DNA of 64,000 nt from Ovis canadensis (GCF_042477335.2 NC_091255.1:23290501-23354500), one strand, 5' to 3'. Positions 40,001-45,337 are shown, numbered from the stretch's first letter. Notes: generated by a model from the letters alone, not told the origin. Numbers and translations are program-made.

Positions 40001-42933
40001 AAGTTACCCTTCTGCTCTCAGAGTGGGGAAGCTGGCACCCCAGGGCATCCCTCAGAAAACTGGCAGCTAAGTGAGGACAGAGGGTGCAGGACCCTTATCT
40101 CTGGTCCCAGTTCCCTGAGGCCACTCCATTTTCCTAGGAAAGAGCCCCTGTTCCTGCTGGTTCCTGGCTCTCCTGCATCCCCCAGCAACATCCTCCCCCC
40201 AGTTCCCAGGTTTCTCATGCTGCCTTTGTCCTCCTAGAAAGAGAGAAAGATCATACTAAGAGGAAGACATACTAAGTTGCAATTTTTTTTTTAAGCCTCC
40301 ATCTGGAATTGAGAAGACTGGTATGCTAGTCCTATCTGGCTTGTACCCTTGAACAAGCATCACGGCGTCTCTGATCCTCACAGACAGGGGCACCGGCCCA
40401 GCTGTTCTGTGCCACGTGACCACTCCATCCAAGGGAGTGGAGGTAGGCCAGCCCTGGTGTCCCACTGCCCTAACTGGTCCCTACTGGGAATGGGGAGAGG
40501 TGGCCGAGGCTTGTAGGAAGGGCCACCTTCCGGATCCAGCTCACCTTCTCCTGGATGCTGGTGTTGAGCCTCCTCAGTGTCTCCTGGAAGCTCTGGTTCT
40601 GTGGCTCCAGAGTGGCACAGCGCTGCACATCCTTGAAGGCCTGGTCCAGCTTGCCCAGGTGCTCCAGTGCCTGGCATCGCCGGTACAGAGCCTTGATGTC
40701 CGAGGAGTTGATATCAATGGCTAGCAAGGGAAGCAGGCAGAGGCTCAGGGGGCCGGGAGGCAGACCACCTTCCTTCCTCCCCCACAACACCCCCCCAACC
40801 CCAGGGCTTCCATCTCTCCCTTGGAGAGTGTGCTTCCTTGTAGACCAGTTTCGTGGAAGGCAATTTTTCCACGGACTGGAAGAGGGGTGTGGTTTGGGGA
40901 TGATTCAAGTGCATTACATTTGTTGTGCACTCTATTTCTATTATTATGACATCAGCTCCACCTCAGGTCATCAGGCATTAGATCCCAGAGACTGGAAACC
41001 CCTGAGGTAGACCATCTGGTCCTAGGCTCCCCGCAGTTAGGGAGGTGGTAAGAATCACTGTCTCAAGGTTGGAAGGGAGCTTAAGGGTCATCTCATTCAA
41101 TTCCTGACTCTCCAGTCTTGGCTCCTTGATCCCTGCCAAGTACCAATCCAGTCGGTGCTTGCATACCTCCAGCTGTGCGGAGCACCTTCCATCTCAAGGC
41201 AGACAGCTTCTTCAGAAAGCCCCTCCCTCCTCCAACCTGAAATATATCTCCCTGTAACTTTGCCCTTTTGTCTTAAGTCCAGTCCTGGAAACTGTGAGAT
41301 GAAATCCAATCCTTCTTCCTTGTGACAGCCTTTCAGGAATTTGAAAGCAGCTCCCTGTCCCACCCGGGAGTTCCTTCTCTGAGCTAAATATTGCCACTTT
41401 TCTGCTCTTTACAGGATGGGTTTCTAGTCCCCTCTCCAGCTAAGACCTTCCCTTCCGAACTCACTCCAGACTATCTCTGTCTCTCCTTAAAAATTAGTGA
41501 TCCAATCAAAAGCCAACACAGACCTATGCAGAGGAGAATCCCCTTCGTTCTGCATATTATAACCCTAAAAATGCAGCCAGAAGTCTTCCCATTTTGATCA
41601 TGCTCTTAAATCTAAGTTCTCCCAGAACCTGAGGCACTCCGAAAACAGTGTTGATGTGTGTTTATTTCTCCTAGTGTCTGTGGAATAAACTAATACCTCC
41701 CTCCTTCCCTTAGGAAACCCGGTCCCCACAGAGTGGTTCTAGGGAGCAGCCCCTCCCCCAGGAACCTATCCTCACCTCCACCAAAGTGCCTGTGTCCTTG
41801 CTGTGACAAAAGGATCTCCAGGAGCGGCTCCAGCACATTTAATGTGTAAAGATGTGACTTAGGGACGGCTTTCCTGGAGCATCCTTTCACACAAGGTCCA
41901 TCTGAAGCCCTGCCTACAATGTCCAGGGTGGCATTTATACAATCTGTGAGTGTCAAGAGCCTCTTAGACTAAACAGTGATGCTGAGGGGGAGGGAAGGAG
42001 GGCAAGGTCAGAGCGCGCGAGGGCTCACCTCTCGAGGCATCGGAAGCCGCCTGAACATAGCTCTCCTGAGAAACAGGGAAGAAAGACACTTGGTTAATGT
42101 GGGCCCAACACAGAGACAGCCAGAGAGGGTCCCGGAGGTGAGGAGACAGGGCTTGCTGGCCGCTGCCACTGTCAGAGGCCAGAGGTTCCTCGCTGAGTGT
42201 GGAGAAGCGGGCACGCATCAGGCACACTCAGGCTTGAACCTGGCTCTGCTGCTGACTGAGGAGGGCGTGGCCACCCGCTCCAGTATTCTTGCCTGCAGAA
42301 TCCCATGGACAGAGGAGCCTGGCAGGCTATCATCCATGCGGTTGCAAAGAGTCAGACACAACTCAAGTGATTTAGCATGTACACACTGCTGCTAACTACC
42401 TAGAGCTCTTGGGGAAGTTATTGAGCCCTCCTCTTGAGTCTCGAGCTTCCTATCTGCAATATGGGCACAAGAGTAGCAGCGACCTCATGGTCTGTGGCTA
42501 AGATGCCATGAAATAAGCTCTGAAAAGCCCCTGTCCGGACGCCAGTTCCCACGAGATGAGAACTGTCTCCATGGATGACTTCCCCGTCTCCCAGAGGAGT
42601 GGGTCAGGCGATGGGTACCGGAAAGCAGGGGAGGCTCTCTGCTCCAACCTGAGGGTTCCAGGAGAGGGCACTGGGAGGACAGGCGTGACGGTCAGGAGGA
42701 GGGAGCTGCCCCCTCACTCGCATCCCAGTCCCGCCCTCAGCTCCCCAGCCCTCTCCTTCCCAGACCGTTTTCAGGCCACAGGCCGCCCGGTTCCGATAGA
42801 GCGTGGCCAGCAGGGCCTTATCCTTGGTCAGCTTCAGGGCCTGGCTGTAGCTCTTGGTGGCGGCCTTGTAGTCCTGGAGCTGGAAATGCTGATTCCCCTC
42901 CTCCTTCAGCTGCATCGCTTCCGCCTCGGCCAT
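13599..42933 (-). CDS. UNC45B: UNC45B, myosin co-chaperone, complete coding region in 19 exons
   Basis: UNC45B is a cytosolic co-chaperone of striated muscle. It bridges HSP90 and the myosin motor domain and is needed for thick-filament assembly. The coding exons, found by splice consensus, matching phase and recognition of the protein, sum to 2,796 nt, giving 931 residues plus TAG, the length I recall for human UNC45B. Residues 1-115 form the TPR domain. Its carboxylate-clamp residues that hold the HSP90 EEVD tail are visible as K10, N14, N48, K78 and R82. The armadillo-like central region follows, and the myosin-binding UCS domain occupies about residues 510-931, ending in DYGFIKPVS. No exon contains a premature stop. 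The order with NLE1 and FNDC8 supports orthology rather than a retrocopy. The ubiquitous paralogue UNC45A is less likely from the residue matches I remember. Confidence 0.96.
13860..14370. other. UNC45B intron 19, left part
   Basis: About 14095-14215 resembles antisense MIR ('...aggaagtaacttaactac'). Otherwise unassigned. Confidence 0.4.
14370..14500. repeat. MER5A-like fragment
   Basis: 'gcctgtggtccccaggctgg' to 'gttttgagaaac' follows the MER5A inverted-end pattern, heavily decayed. Confidence 0.35.
14607..14651 (+). repeat. (AC)n microsatellite, about 22 units
   Basis: Uninterrupted AC dinucleotide run in UNC45B intron 19. Likely polymorphic. Confidence 0.95.
14652..15394. other. UNC45B intron 19, right part
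   Basis: An AT-rich stretch and a short (TTA)n at 15180-15195. No named element. Confidence 0.4.
15395..15550 (-). CDS. UNC45B: UNC45B exon 19, residues 794-845
   Basis: A 156-nt phase 0-0 exon encoding [19 protein letters not shown] onward to [15 protein letters not shown] acceptor, GTG|GTGAGA donor. UCS domain. Confidence 0.94.
15551..16603. other. UNC45B intron 18, left part
   Basis: A short L2-like phrase near 15660-15710. Otherwise nothing assigned. Confidence 0.4.
16604..17421 (+). mobile_element. BovB LINE, 5'-truncated
   Basis: About 820 bases from the RT segment encoding [19 protein letters not shown] to the 3' end. Several frame disruptions. Antisense to UNC45B, in its intron 18. 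Confidence 0.9.
17422..17706. other. UNC45B intron 18, middle
   Basis: No element recognised. Confidence 0.4.
17707..17830 (+). mobile_element. CHR-type tRNA SINE
   Basis: GGGACTTCCCTGGCGGTCCA head, 'gggttcaagccctgtttgg' box B region, A-rich tail. Confidence 0.85.
17831..18488. other. UNC45B intron 18, right part
   Basis: Nothing assigned. Confidence 0.4.
18489..18606 (-). CDS. UNC45B: UNC45B exon 18, residues 754-793
   Basis: Encodes [19 protein letters not shown] onward to [13 protein letters not shown] acceptor, GAG|GTGAGG donor, leaving in phase 0. UCS domain. Confidence 0.94.
18730..18945 (+). mobile_element. Bov-tA SINE
   Basis: GGGCTTCCCTGGTGGTTCAG head, full body, in UNC45B intron 17. 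Confidence 0.88.
18946..19627. other. UNC45B intron 17, remainder
   Basis: No element recognised. Pyrimidine-rich near 19330-19620. Confidence 0.4.
19628..19743 (-). CDS. UNC45B: UNC45B exon 17, residues 716-753
   Basis: Encodes [19 protein letters not shown] onward to [10 protein letters not shown] plus two bases. GTAG acceptor, CG|GTGAGT donor. UCS domain. Confidence 0.94.
20067..20180 (-). CDS. UNC45B: UNC45B exon 16, residues 678-715
   Basis: A 114-nt phase 0-0 exon encoding [19 protein letters not shown] onward to [16 protein letters not shown] acceptor, CGG|GTGGGT donor. UCS domain. Confidence 0.95.
20480..20660 (-). repeat. MIR SINE, antisense
   Basis: 'ttttacagagaggaaactat', 'agagataagtaatttgccc' are reverse-complement MIR phrases. 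Confidence 0.6.
20866..20940 (+). repeat. Compound (CA)n microsatellite
   Basis: CA repeats interrupted by TA, GATT and GATA units, with the purest run near 20897-20919. Confidence 0.9.
21001..21067 (-). CDS. UNC45B: UNC45B exon 15, residues 655-677
   Basis: A 67-nt exon encoding [19 protein letters not shown] and GGGK. TCCAG acceptor, AAG|GTAATT donor, leaving in phase 0. UCS domain. Confidence 0.94.
21302..21470 (+). mobile_element. Bov-tA SINE, 3'-shortened
   Basis: Head '...tgcctggtggctcagatgg' and body to 'agctacagtccatc', lacking the terminal part. Confidence 0.85.
21520..21830 (+). repeat. L2 LINE fragment
   Basis: 'gggtctttgcatatgctgtt', 'tccctccgcctggaaccc', 'aggaggccttcctggctgcc' are L2 3'-region phrases. 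Confidence 0.65.
22131..22258 (-). CDS. UNC45B: UNC45B exon 14, residues 613-654
   Basis: Encodes [19 protein letters not shown] onward to DQTKELLA plus two bases of the following Arg codon. CCCCAG acceptor, AG|GTGCTG donor. UCS domain. Confidence 0.94.
22475..22577 (+). mobile_element. Bov-A monomer fragment
   Basis: 'aaatggcaaaccactccag' to 'gactgagcgacttcag', a Bov-A unit without a tRNA head. Confidence 0.8.
22723..23000 (+). mobile_element. Long CHR-2-type SINE
   Basis: GGGACTTCCCTAGTGGTCCA head, then the extended CHR-2 body ('acaagagaagccactgcaat', 'gaagagtagccccc'), A-rich tail. Confidence 0.8.
23030..23115 (+). mobile_element. Short CHR-type SINE
   Basis: A second CHR copy about 30 bases after the long one, in the same direction. 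Confidence 0.7.
23116..23475. other. UNC45B intron 13, middle
   Basis: Nothing assigned. Confidence 0.4.
23476..23672 (-). mobile_element. Bov-tA SINE
   Basis: Reverse-complement Bov-tA ending at '...accatctgagccaccaagc'. Confidence 0.87.
23707..23761 (+). repeat. (CA)n microsatellite, imperfect
   Basis: CA run with CG and TG interruptions, about 85 bases from UNC45B exon 13 on its donor side. Confidence 0.9.
23848..23988 (-). CDS. UNC45B: UNC45B exon 13, residues 566-612
   Basis: A 141-nt phase 0-0 exon encoding [19 protein letters not shown] onward to VPEEHPK. CTCCAG acceptor, AAG|GTGGGG donor. UCS domain. Confidence 0.94.
23989..24698. other. UNC45B intron 12
   Basis: A short (GGT)n-rich run next to the acceptor (24004-24035). 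No mobile element recognised. Confidence 0.45.
24699..24846 (-). CDS. UNC45B: UNC45B exon 12, residues 516-565, with two possible donors
   Basis: Encodes [19 protein letters not shown] onward to AMFELAKAS. The end chosen uses AGT|GTGGCC, giving AKAS-TPDK and the 931-residue total. Six bases earlier, AAG|GCAAGT (exon end 24705) is a textbook GC donor in the same phase and would omit two residues. UCS domain. Confidence 0.88.
24999..25093 (-). CDS. UNC45B: UNC45B exon 11, residues 485-515
   Basis: Encodes [19 protein letters not shown] onward to LAKQCR plus two bases. CCCAG acceptor, AA|GTAAGG donor. Start of the UCS domain region. Confidence 0.94.
25392..25597 (-). mobile_element. Bov-tA SINE
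   Basis: Reverse-complement Bov-tA in UNC45B intron 10, with a complete head 'gaaccactagggaagccc'. Confidence 0.88.
25598..26030. other. UNC45B intron 10, AT-rich middle
   Basis: Nothing named. Confidence 0.4.
26031..26140 (+). mobile_element. CHR-type tRNA SINE
   Basis: 'gggacttgttggtgatccaa' head, decayed body, poly(A). Confidence 0.7.
26340..26640 (-). CDS. UNC45B: UNC45B exon 10, residues 384-484
   Basis: The largest internal exon (301 nt), from the T/G junction and [10 protein letters not shown] to [10 protein letters not shown]. It completes the central domain. TTTTAG acceptor, GTG|GTGAGT donor, leaving in phase 0. Confidence 0.95.
26690..26850 (+). repeat. MIR SINE
   Basis: 'ctgtgtggcctaaggcaagt', 'cactgaacctctctgagcct' are MIR core phrases. 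Confidence 0.65.
26851..27734. other. UNC45B intron 9, unassigned part
   Basis: No exon or element I can name. Confidence 0.4.
27735..27885 (+). mobile_element. CHR-2-type SINE body fragment
   Basis: 'gagagcagccccgcctgcag', 'aactagagaaagcccgcac', then a short A-rich tail. Confidence 0.6.
27886..28599. other. UNC45B intron 9, decayed repeats
   Basis: 28330-28400 resembles the end of an old DNA transposon and 28440-28560 a MER5A remnant. Neither is certain. Confidence 0.3.
28600..28832 (+). mobile_element. MLT1-like LTR fossil (ERVL-MaLR), partial
   Basis: The 3' part of a MaLR LTR, known from 'tgtgagataataaatt...gttttacactgctaa'. Ancient, broken, no internal region seen. Confidence 0.5.
28833..29488 (+). 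mobile_element. Solitary ERV-type LTR fossil
   Basis: Has the layout of a retroviral LTR: an AATAAA near 29400, then '...cctctttattggctttcg' and a terminal '...ggttaca'. No coding region. Family not identified. Broken and probably of intermediate age. It ends about 15-20 bases from the UNC45B exon 9 donor. Confidence 0.45.
29504..29675 (-). CDS. UNC45B: UNC45B exon 9, residues 327-383
   Basis: Encodes [19 protein letters not shown] onward to FRKICEEYI plus two bases. GCAG acceptor, AC|GTGAGT donor. An LTR fossil reaches to within about 15-20 bases of this donor on its intronic side. Confidence 0.95.
29780..29926 (+). repeat. MIR SINE, left piece
   Basis: 'gacccaggctccacaccc', 'tgagccattcgcctccc'. 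Continues after a BovB insertion. Confidence 0.45.
29927..30058 (+). mobile_element. BovB 3'-end fragment
   Basis: 'gtgatggacagggaggcctg' and 'gactgaactgactgac' mark the extreme BovB 3' end. Confidence 0.87.
30059..30260 (+). repeat. MIR SINE, right piece
   Basis: 'tttgtaaaatgggaacgata', 'ctacctcatagagtttgag' continue the MIR. Confidence 0.55.
30470..30660 (-). repeat. MIR SINE, antisense
   Basis: 'tatctcacttaatcctaaca', 'aagtcaagtaacttgctcaa'. Confidence 0.6.
30661..32091. other. UNC45B intron 8, unassigned part
   Basis: About 1.4 kb with no element I can name and no exon-like signal. Confidence 0.4.
32092..32262 (-). CDS. UNC45B: UNC45B exon 8, residues 270-326
   Basis: Encodes [20 protein letters not shown] onward to SRTIYVVDN plus one base. 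CAG acceptor, G|GTGAGG donor. Central domain. Confidence 0.95.
32466..32623 (+). mobile_element. BovB 3'-end fragment
   Basis: 'cagaggatgagatggttcaa' to 'cttagcgactgaataac'. Confidence 0.85.
32696..32985 (+). mobile_element. Long CHR-2-type SINE
   Basis: GGGACTTCCCAGGTGGTACA head, 'aagggaagccactgtcccg' body, A-rich tail. Confidence 0.8.
33030..33174 (+). repeat. L1 3' UTR fragment
   Basis: 'gtagttatctggagggat', a T-run, then 'aaattttccaagtttctcc' as in old L1 tails. Confidence 0.45.
33175..33508 (-). mobile_element. Long CHR-2-type SINE with internal duplication
   Basis: Reverse-complement CHR-2: 'gagcttttctctagttgtgg' to 'cactgaaccaccag'. It contains a perfect 43-bp tandem duplication. 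Confidence 0.8.
33349..33434. repeat. Perfect 43-bp tandem duplication
   Basis: 33349-33391 equals 33392-33434 base for base (starting GCTCTAGAGCACAGCCTCAA). Within the CHR-2 copy. Confidence 0.95.
33509..34010 (-). mobile_element. L1 LINE 3' region, antisense, carrying a SINE
   Basis: 'gttattcacttaacataagg', 'caagtttcatccatgttgta', 'aatattccattgtagagaca' in antisense. Split by a CHR SINE at 33641-33742. Confidence 0.7.
33641..33742 (+). mobile_element. CHR-type tRNA SINE inside the L1
   Basis: 'gggaattgcttggtggtcca' head, short body, A-rich tail. Confidence 0.75.
34124..34292 (-). CDS. UNC45B: UNC45B exon 7, residues 214-269
   Basis: Encodes [19 protein letters not shown] onward to GKEEALVL plus one base. 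TAG acceptor, G|GTAGGA donor. Part of the central armadillo-like domain. Confidence 0.95.
34293..34681. other. UNC45B intron 6, unassigned part
   Basis: Nothing named. Confidence 0.4.
34682..34893 (-). mobile_element. Bov-tA SINE
   Basis: Reverse-complement Bov-tA, near complete, ending 'gagccaccagggaagccc'. Confidence 0.9.
35108..35275 (-). CDS. UNC45B: UNC45B exon 6, residues 158-213
   Basis: A 168-nt phase 0-0 exon running from [19 protein letters not shown] to [10 protein letters not shown], the first armadillo-type helices of the central domain. Donor AGG|GTGAGG. Confidence 0.95.
35276..35651. other. UNC45B intron 5, left part
   Basis: Nothing named. Confidence 0.4.
35652..35872 (+). 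mobile_element. CHR-2-type SINE, rearranged
   Basis: GGGACTTCCCTGGTGGGCCA head. The body has a repeated 'ggggaactaagat' phrase around a short CTAACC doublet, then 'ggctgcaacgaagaccc' and a T/A-rich tail. Confidence 0.75.
35955..36040 (+). repeat. L1 3' terminal fragment
   Basis: 'ctttgctatacagcagaaat', 'gtaaatcaactgtacttcaa', A-rich end. Confidence 0.6.
36160..36372 (+). mobile_element. Bov-tA SINE
   Basis: 'ccccaggtaccctagtggta' head, 'ggagaaggaaatggtaaccc' body, '...cacgactaagcatg' end. Confidence 0.87.
36440..36597 (-). mobile_element. CHR-2-type SINE
   Basis: 'ggctcagtagttgctgcact' to 'ttaaccactgaaccaccagg'. Confidence 0.75.
36855..36990 (+). repeat. MIR SINE
   Basis: 'ccacgtgaccttgggcaag' and flanks. 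Confidence 0.65.
37021..37203 (+). repeat. AT and TATG/TATA microsatellite tract
   Basis: A pure (AT)n of about 45 bases, a (GT)n(GA)n break, then TATATG/TATG units. A BovB 3' fragment begins where it ends. Confidence 0.92.
37204..37493 (+). mobile_element. BovB 3'-end fragment
   Basis: 'gaatattcattggaaggact' to 'gactgagtgactgaactga', about 290 bases. Confidence 0.9.
37541..37690 (+). repeat. Tigger-like (TcMar) DNA transposon fragment
   Basis: 'cagtcatccctcagtatcc' is a typical terminal sequence. It continues 'gattgcttccaggaccc', 'ggatgctcaagtcccttac'. Confidence 0.55.
37806..38009 (-). mobile_element. Bov-tA SINE
   Basis: Reverse-complement Bov-tA with a complete head '...gagccaccagggaacccc'. 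Confidence 0.87.
38190..38306 (-). mobile_element. CHR-type tRNA SINE
   Basis: 'gtgggatcttagttcctcaa' to 'actggaccactagggaagcc'. Confidence 0.8.
38307..39048. other. UNC45B intron 5, right part
   Basis: 38471-38496 and 38503-38528 are identical 26-base stretches 32 bases apart. Otherwise unassigned. Confidence 0.5.
39049..39138 (-). CDS. UNC45B: UNC45B exon 5, residues 128-157
   Basis: A 90-nt phase 0-0 exon encoding [19 protein letters not shown] and onward to DKLEK, the linker from the TPR domain into the central domain. The donor AAG|GTAAGT is strong. Confidence 0.95.
39139..39544. other. UNC45B intron 4, left part
   Basis: Nothing named with confidence. Confidence 0.4.
39545..39718 (-). 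mobile_element. CHR-type tRNA SINE
   Basis: 'gcatgtgggattcagttccc' to 'ctggaccaccagggaagtcc'; a short (CATT)n adjoins it at about 39556-39570. Confidence 0.75.
39719..40544. other. UNC45B intron 4, right part
   Basis: A short (CCCAAC)n run near 39760. No element named. Confidence 0.4.
40545..40720 (-). CDS. UNC45B: UNC45B exon 4, residues 69-127
   Basis: Encodes the rest of the TPR domain, from [19 protein letters not shown] to LNTSIQEK, and carries clamp residues K78 and R82. The acceptor is TAG and the donor AAG|GTGAGC. The exon enters in phase 1 and leaves in phase 0. Confidence 0.95.
40815..40986. repeat. Old DNA-transposon-like fragment, family uncertain
   Basis: 'tttcgtggaaggcaattttt', 'ccacggactgga', 'ggtcatcaggcattagatc' and '...aaacccctg' belong to a known old interspersed repeat. 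I think it is hAT-type but cannot name it. Confidence 0.4.
40987..42028. other. UNC45B intron 3, unassigned part
   Basis: 41060-41370 has the look of an old LINE remnant ('aaggtcatctcattcaattcc' type phrase). Nothing firm. Confidence 0.35.
42029..42065 (-). CDS. UNC45B: UNC45B exon 3, residues 57-68
   Basis: A 37-nt exon encoding [12 protein letters not shown] plus one base of the next codon. It lies between a CAG acceptor after a pyrimidine tract and a G|GTGAGC donor. It is too short for simple ORF calling and was placed by phase: it joins KT of exon 2 to AIDIN of exon 4. Confidence 0.93.
42263..42390 (+). mobile_element. Bov-A fragment inserted in a MIR
   Basis: 'cccgctccagtattcttgcc' to 'cacaactcaagtgattta'. 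MIR-like text lies on both sides (42240-42262 and 42391-42540). Confidence 0.75.
42766..42933 (-). CDS. UNC45B: UNC45B exon 2 (first coding exon), residues 1-56
   Basis: Starts at ATG (42933-42931) directly after an acceptor-like AG, so little or no 5' UTR is in this exon. It encodes [14 protein letters not shown] and continues to NRAACGLKT, the first TPR helices with clamp residues K10, N14 and N48. The donor reads ACG|GTCTGG, a fairly weak context, and ends in phase 0. Confidence 0.94.
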
Positions 42934-43159
42934 CTGTCAGGACAGGAGAGCTCCCTCCAGACCCAGGGCTGGGCTCCTGGTCTGAGTCTGGAGCTCCAGG
43001 GTCCCCACCTACCGCGATGGAAGGGAGGATGATGCCCATCCCCTCAACCCCCACCAATCCACTGTCCAGGAGGACATCACAGCGTCTGCTAAGAGTGGGG
43101 CCCAAGTTGAGAGGGGTCTCAGAGTCTCTGTTCCTAGGGAAAAGAATTTGAAAAAGAAG

Positions 43160-43300
43160 GGGTTTCCCTGGGCAGTCTAGTGGCTAAGATTCCATGCTTC
43201 CAATGCAGGGGGCCTGGGTTCCATCCCTGGTCAGGCAGCTAGATCCCACTTGTTGCAAGTAAGACCTGGTGTGGCTAAATAAATAAAAATAAATAATTTT
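43160..43300 (+). mobile_element. CHR-type tRNA SINE
   Basis: 'ggggtttccctgggcagtct' head, 'ggttccatccctggtcagg' box B region, A/T-rich tail. Confidence 0.75.
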
Positions 43301-43307
43301 TTTTTTA

Positions 43308-43402
43308 AAAAGAATAGCTATATGTATAACTGAATCACTTGGTACACCTGAAGCTAATGCAAAATTGTTAACTATACTCTGATTTTTTTATTTTTTTAAA
43401 AG
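43308..43402 (+). repeat. L1 3' terminal fragment
   Basis: 'tatgtataactgaatcactt', 'ggtacacctgaagctaatgc'. Confidence 0.55.
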
Positions 43403-43530
43403 AAGAGTCCCTCTTCCTCCCTCCATCTCCCTCCCAGCAGGATGGGTAAAGCCACCACACCAAGGGCCTGAATTCTCATTGCAGGCCTTAAAATGCCTGG
43501 GTCCCCCCTTCCACCTCCCCGGTCCCAGGA

Positions 43531-43538
43531 ACATTCCA
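43531..43538. promoter_or_regulatory. TEAD/M-CAT-like site
   Basis: ACATTCCA matches the TEAD (M-CAT) consensus used by muscle promoters. It lies just inside the predicted first intron of UNC45B. A single short match, so weak on its own. Confidence 0.3.
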
Positions 43539-43549
43539 GGCCAGCTCAC

Positions 43550-43640
43550 TTTCTCTCAAGGACAATGTTCTTGCTCCGTCCTCCTGGGGTGCGGCTCCTC
43601 TGTGTGTGAACCCCCAGCCGGCCAGCGTCAGTCTGCCCCT
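43550..43640 (-). other. UNC45B: Candidate UNC45B non-coding first exon
   Basis: Inferred. A donor-like AAA|GTGAGC ends at 43550 on the minus strand, and no ATG occurs between it and a TATA-like TGATAAAG about 25-35 bases upstream of the presumed start. ATG of exon 2 follows an acceptor at once, so an upstream non-coding exon is required. Its exact limits are a guess. Confidence 0.35.
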
Positions 43641-43661
43641 CCCAGCCCCCACCCAGGAGAC

Positions 43662-43669
43662 TTTATCAC
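43662..43669 (-). promoter_or_regulatory. TATA-like box, candidate UNC45B core promoter
   Basis: TGATAAAG on the minus strand, between the CArG box and the candidate first exon. The spacing would suit a start near 43635. It is not a perfect TATAAA. Confidence 0.3.
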
Positions 43670-43688
43670 CCCAGCCAGTGGCTCCAGA

Positions 43689-43698
43689 CCATATTTGG
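43689..43698. promoter_or_regulatory. Perfect CArG box (SRF site) upstream of UNC45B
   Basis: CCATATTTGG fits CC(A/T)6GG exactly. SRF drives many sarcomeric genes, and UNC45B is striated-muscle specific, so the site makes sense about 750 bases upstream of the start codon and next to the candidate core promoter. Function is inferred. Confidence 0.5.
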
Positions 43699-44007
43699 CC
43701 ACAGGGGCAGGTGCCCCTGGCGTCTGTCATTGATACTCCGGGACCTCCCCCTCCCCAGACTGGACAGTCATTACCACGTGGAGGTTCCAATGAACCTCTG
43801 TCCCCGCATCCCACTCAGGGCCAGTCCTGGGGGCAACAGGGGCTCCTAACTCCCCAAAGAATGATAGAAAGATCCAGAGGGACAGGAGCACCCCCAGCAG
43901 ACCCCCGCTACCTAGGCACAGCTCGGATGCCCCCTTCTCCACCTCCTTCCCAGATAAACAACCTCCTCTCCCCTCCCCCCACGCCTGCTATTTTGGGAGC
44001 AGAGTGA

Positions 44008-44047
44008 CAGCTGAGGGGCTGGCAGGCTTGGACATGCAGAGCAGCTG
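44008..44047. promoter_or_regulatory. Pair of CAGCTG E-boxes upstream of UNC45B
   Basis: Two CAGCTG motifs, at 44008-44013 and 44042-44047. This E-box is the type favoured by MyoD-family factors. They lie about 350 bases upstream of the CArG box. Short motifs recur by chance, so this is only suggestive. Confidence 0.3.
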
Positions 44048-44514
44048 CCCAGGTCCCAGGCCCGCTGGAGACTTCCAGAAATGCCCTTCTGGAGGGAGGA
44101 GGGAAGAGGAGGGAGGGAGGAAGTTTCCTTCCCCTCTCCCCCTTGTCCACAGCGCCCCTGCCCCTTCCACCCGTTGAAAACGTCCTTGTTTTTCAGAAAG
44201 ATCCATGGACTTGCCGTCTCACTTGAGTGGAAGTGGGTGTTTGTTCCACTCTGCACATCTTCGGCGGCTCTTCCCTGTCTGCACGGAGGGGCTGTATTTG
44301 GTCTCCCTCCCCCGGCCCCAGGCTAGGAGCTCCCTGAGGATGGGCTCTGTATGTCCCCCATCGGACTGAATCTTCTCCCAAAGACTCCCAGGAAGCCTGG
44401 GAATTCCCTGCAACCAAGGACCGTGCCCACTAACTGACTGGGACTTGCTGAGTCCCCCTCATCAGAGGGGTGGGGGTGGGGGCTTCCTGGGACGAGAACT
44501 GTATATTCACTAAG
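44048..44514. other. Intergenic flank upstream of UNC45B
   Basis: GC-rich. No gene or element named. Confidence 0.4.
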
Positions 44515-44625
44515 AACTGTGAATCACTGTGTTGCACACCTGACACTTATACACTATTGTAATTCAACTGTACCGTGATGCTGAAATTTTAATTAAATTA
44601 CAAATTCTTAATTAAAAAAAACCAC
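44515..44625 (+). repeat. L1 3' terminal fragment
   Basis: 'gaatcactgtgttgcacacc', 'tgtaattcaactgtaccgtg', A-rich end. Confidence 0.5.
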
Positions 44626-44739
44626 ATCACTACATACTTGCCACCAGAGAGGGTCTCCCCTGGGACAGGAATTGTTTCTCCTTATTCAACTGAGACAAAT
44701 TTATGAGGTTGTCCCCCACTTGGATTTAGAATTCTCCCA

Positions 44740-44885
44740 GCTTTCTGTGTCCCTGAGACTAGGCAGTGAGTGCCCTCCCAGAGGACAAGTACAGCGTCTC
44801 ATGCAGTTTGATTTTCCCTGGCCCAGAGCCTGGAAGAATCAGTGCCCAATGCATGTTCTTAAATGAATGAATGAACAAATGAGTT
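44740..44885 (+). repeat. L2 LINE 3' end
   Basis: 'cagagcctggaagaatcagt', 'tgcatgttcttaaatgaatg'. Confidence 0.45.
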
Positions 44886-45337
44886 TTTTGTGTTGACACT
44901 TTGCTTCACATCACTACCATTCTGACCCCCTCTCCCATATTGCTTCAAACTGACCTGACCGCAGCTGAGAAAAGACACTGAAGGAAAAAAGCGTAGGCGG
45001 GATCACTCACACTAGATTCTGCTCTTAGCTCTGTCACCTTGAAAACACAGCTCTGTGACCTTGGACAAGTCCTACTGCCCTGCTGGACACAAAGTCCAGC
45101 CCTGATAAATGTTCGTTGGCTGAATAAATGAATGAATGGATGGATGGGTGAATTCCCTGCCCTCATGGTGTCGCCAACCCTGAACCCCTTTGCGGACAGC
45201 TCTCTGTAGCAGTGACAGAAAATGTTAAAAGATCCTACCGTTGGTGGAGATTGACTTCAAGTCCAGGGGACTGTGGATTAAAATCCTGATGCAGTAATTC
45301 ATTCCACAAGCATTTCTTAAGCATTTGCTATCTGCCA
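44886..45337. other. Intergenic DNA with MIR/L2-like remnants
   Basis: 45030-45150 has MIR/L2-like phrases ('ctgtgaccttggacaag', 'gctgaataaatgaatgaatg'). Confidence 0.4.

Noticed and set aside
13599-42933. UNC45B as a retrocopy or pseudogene
   Set aside because: All 19 exons have introns with GT-AG sites, phases match and no stops occur; the gene is intact.
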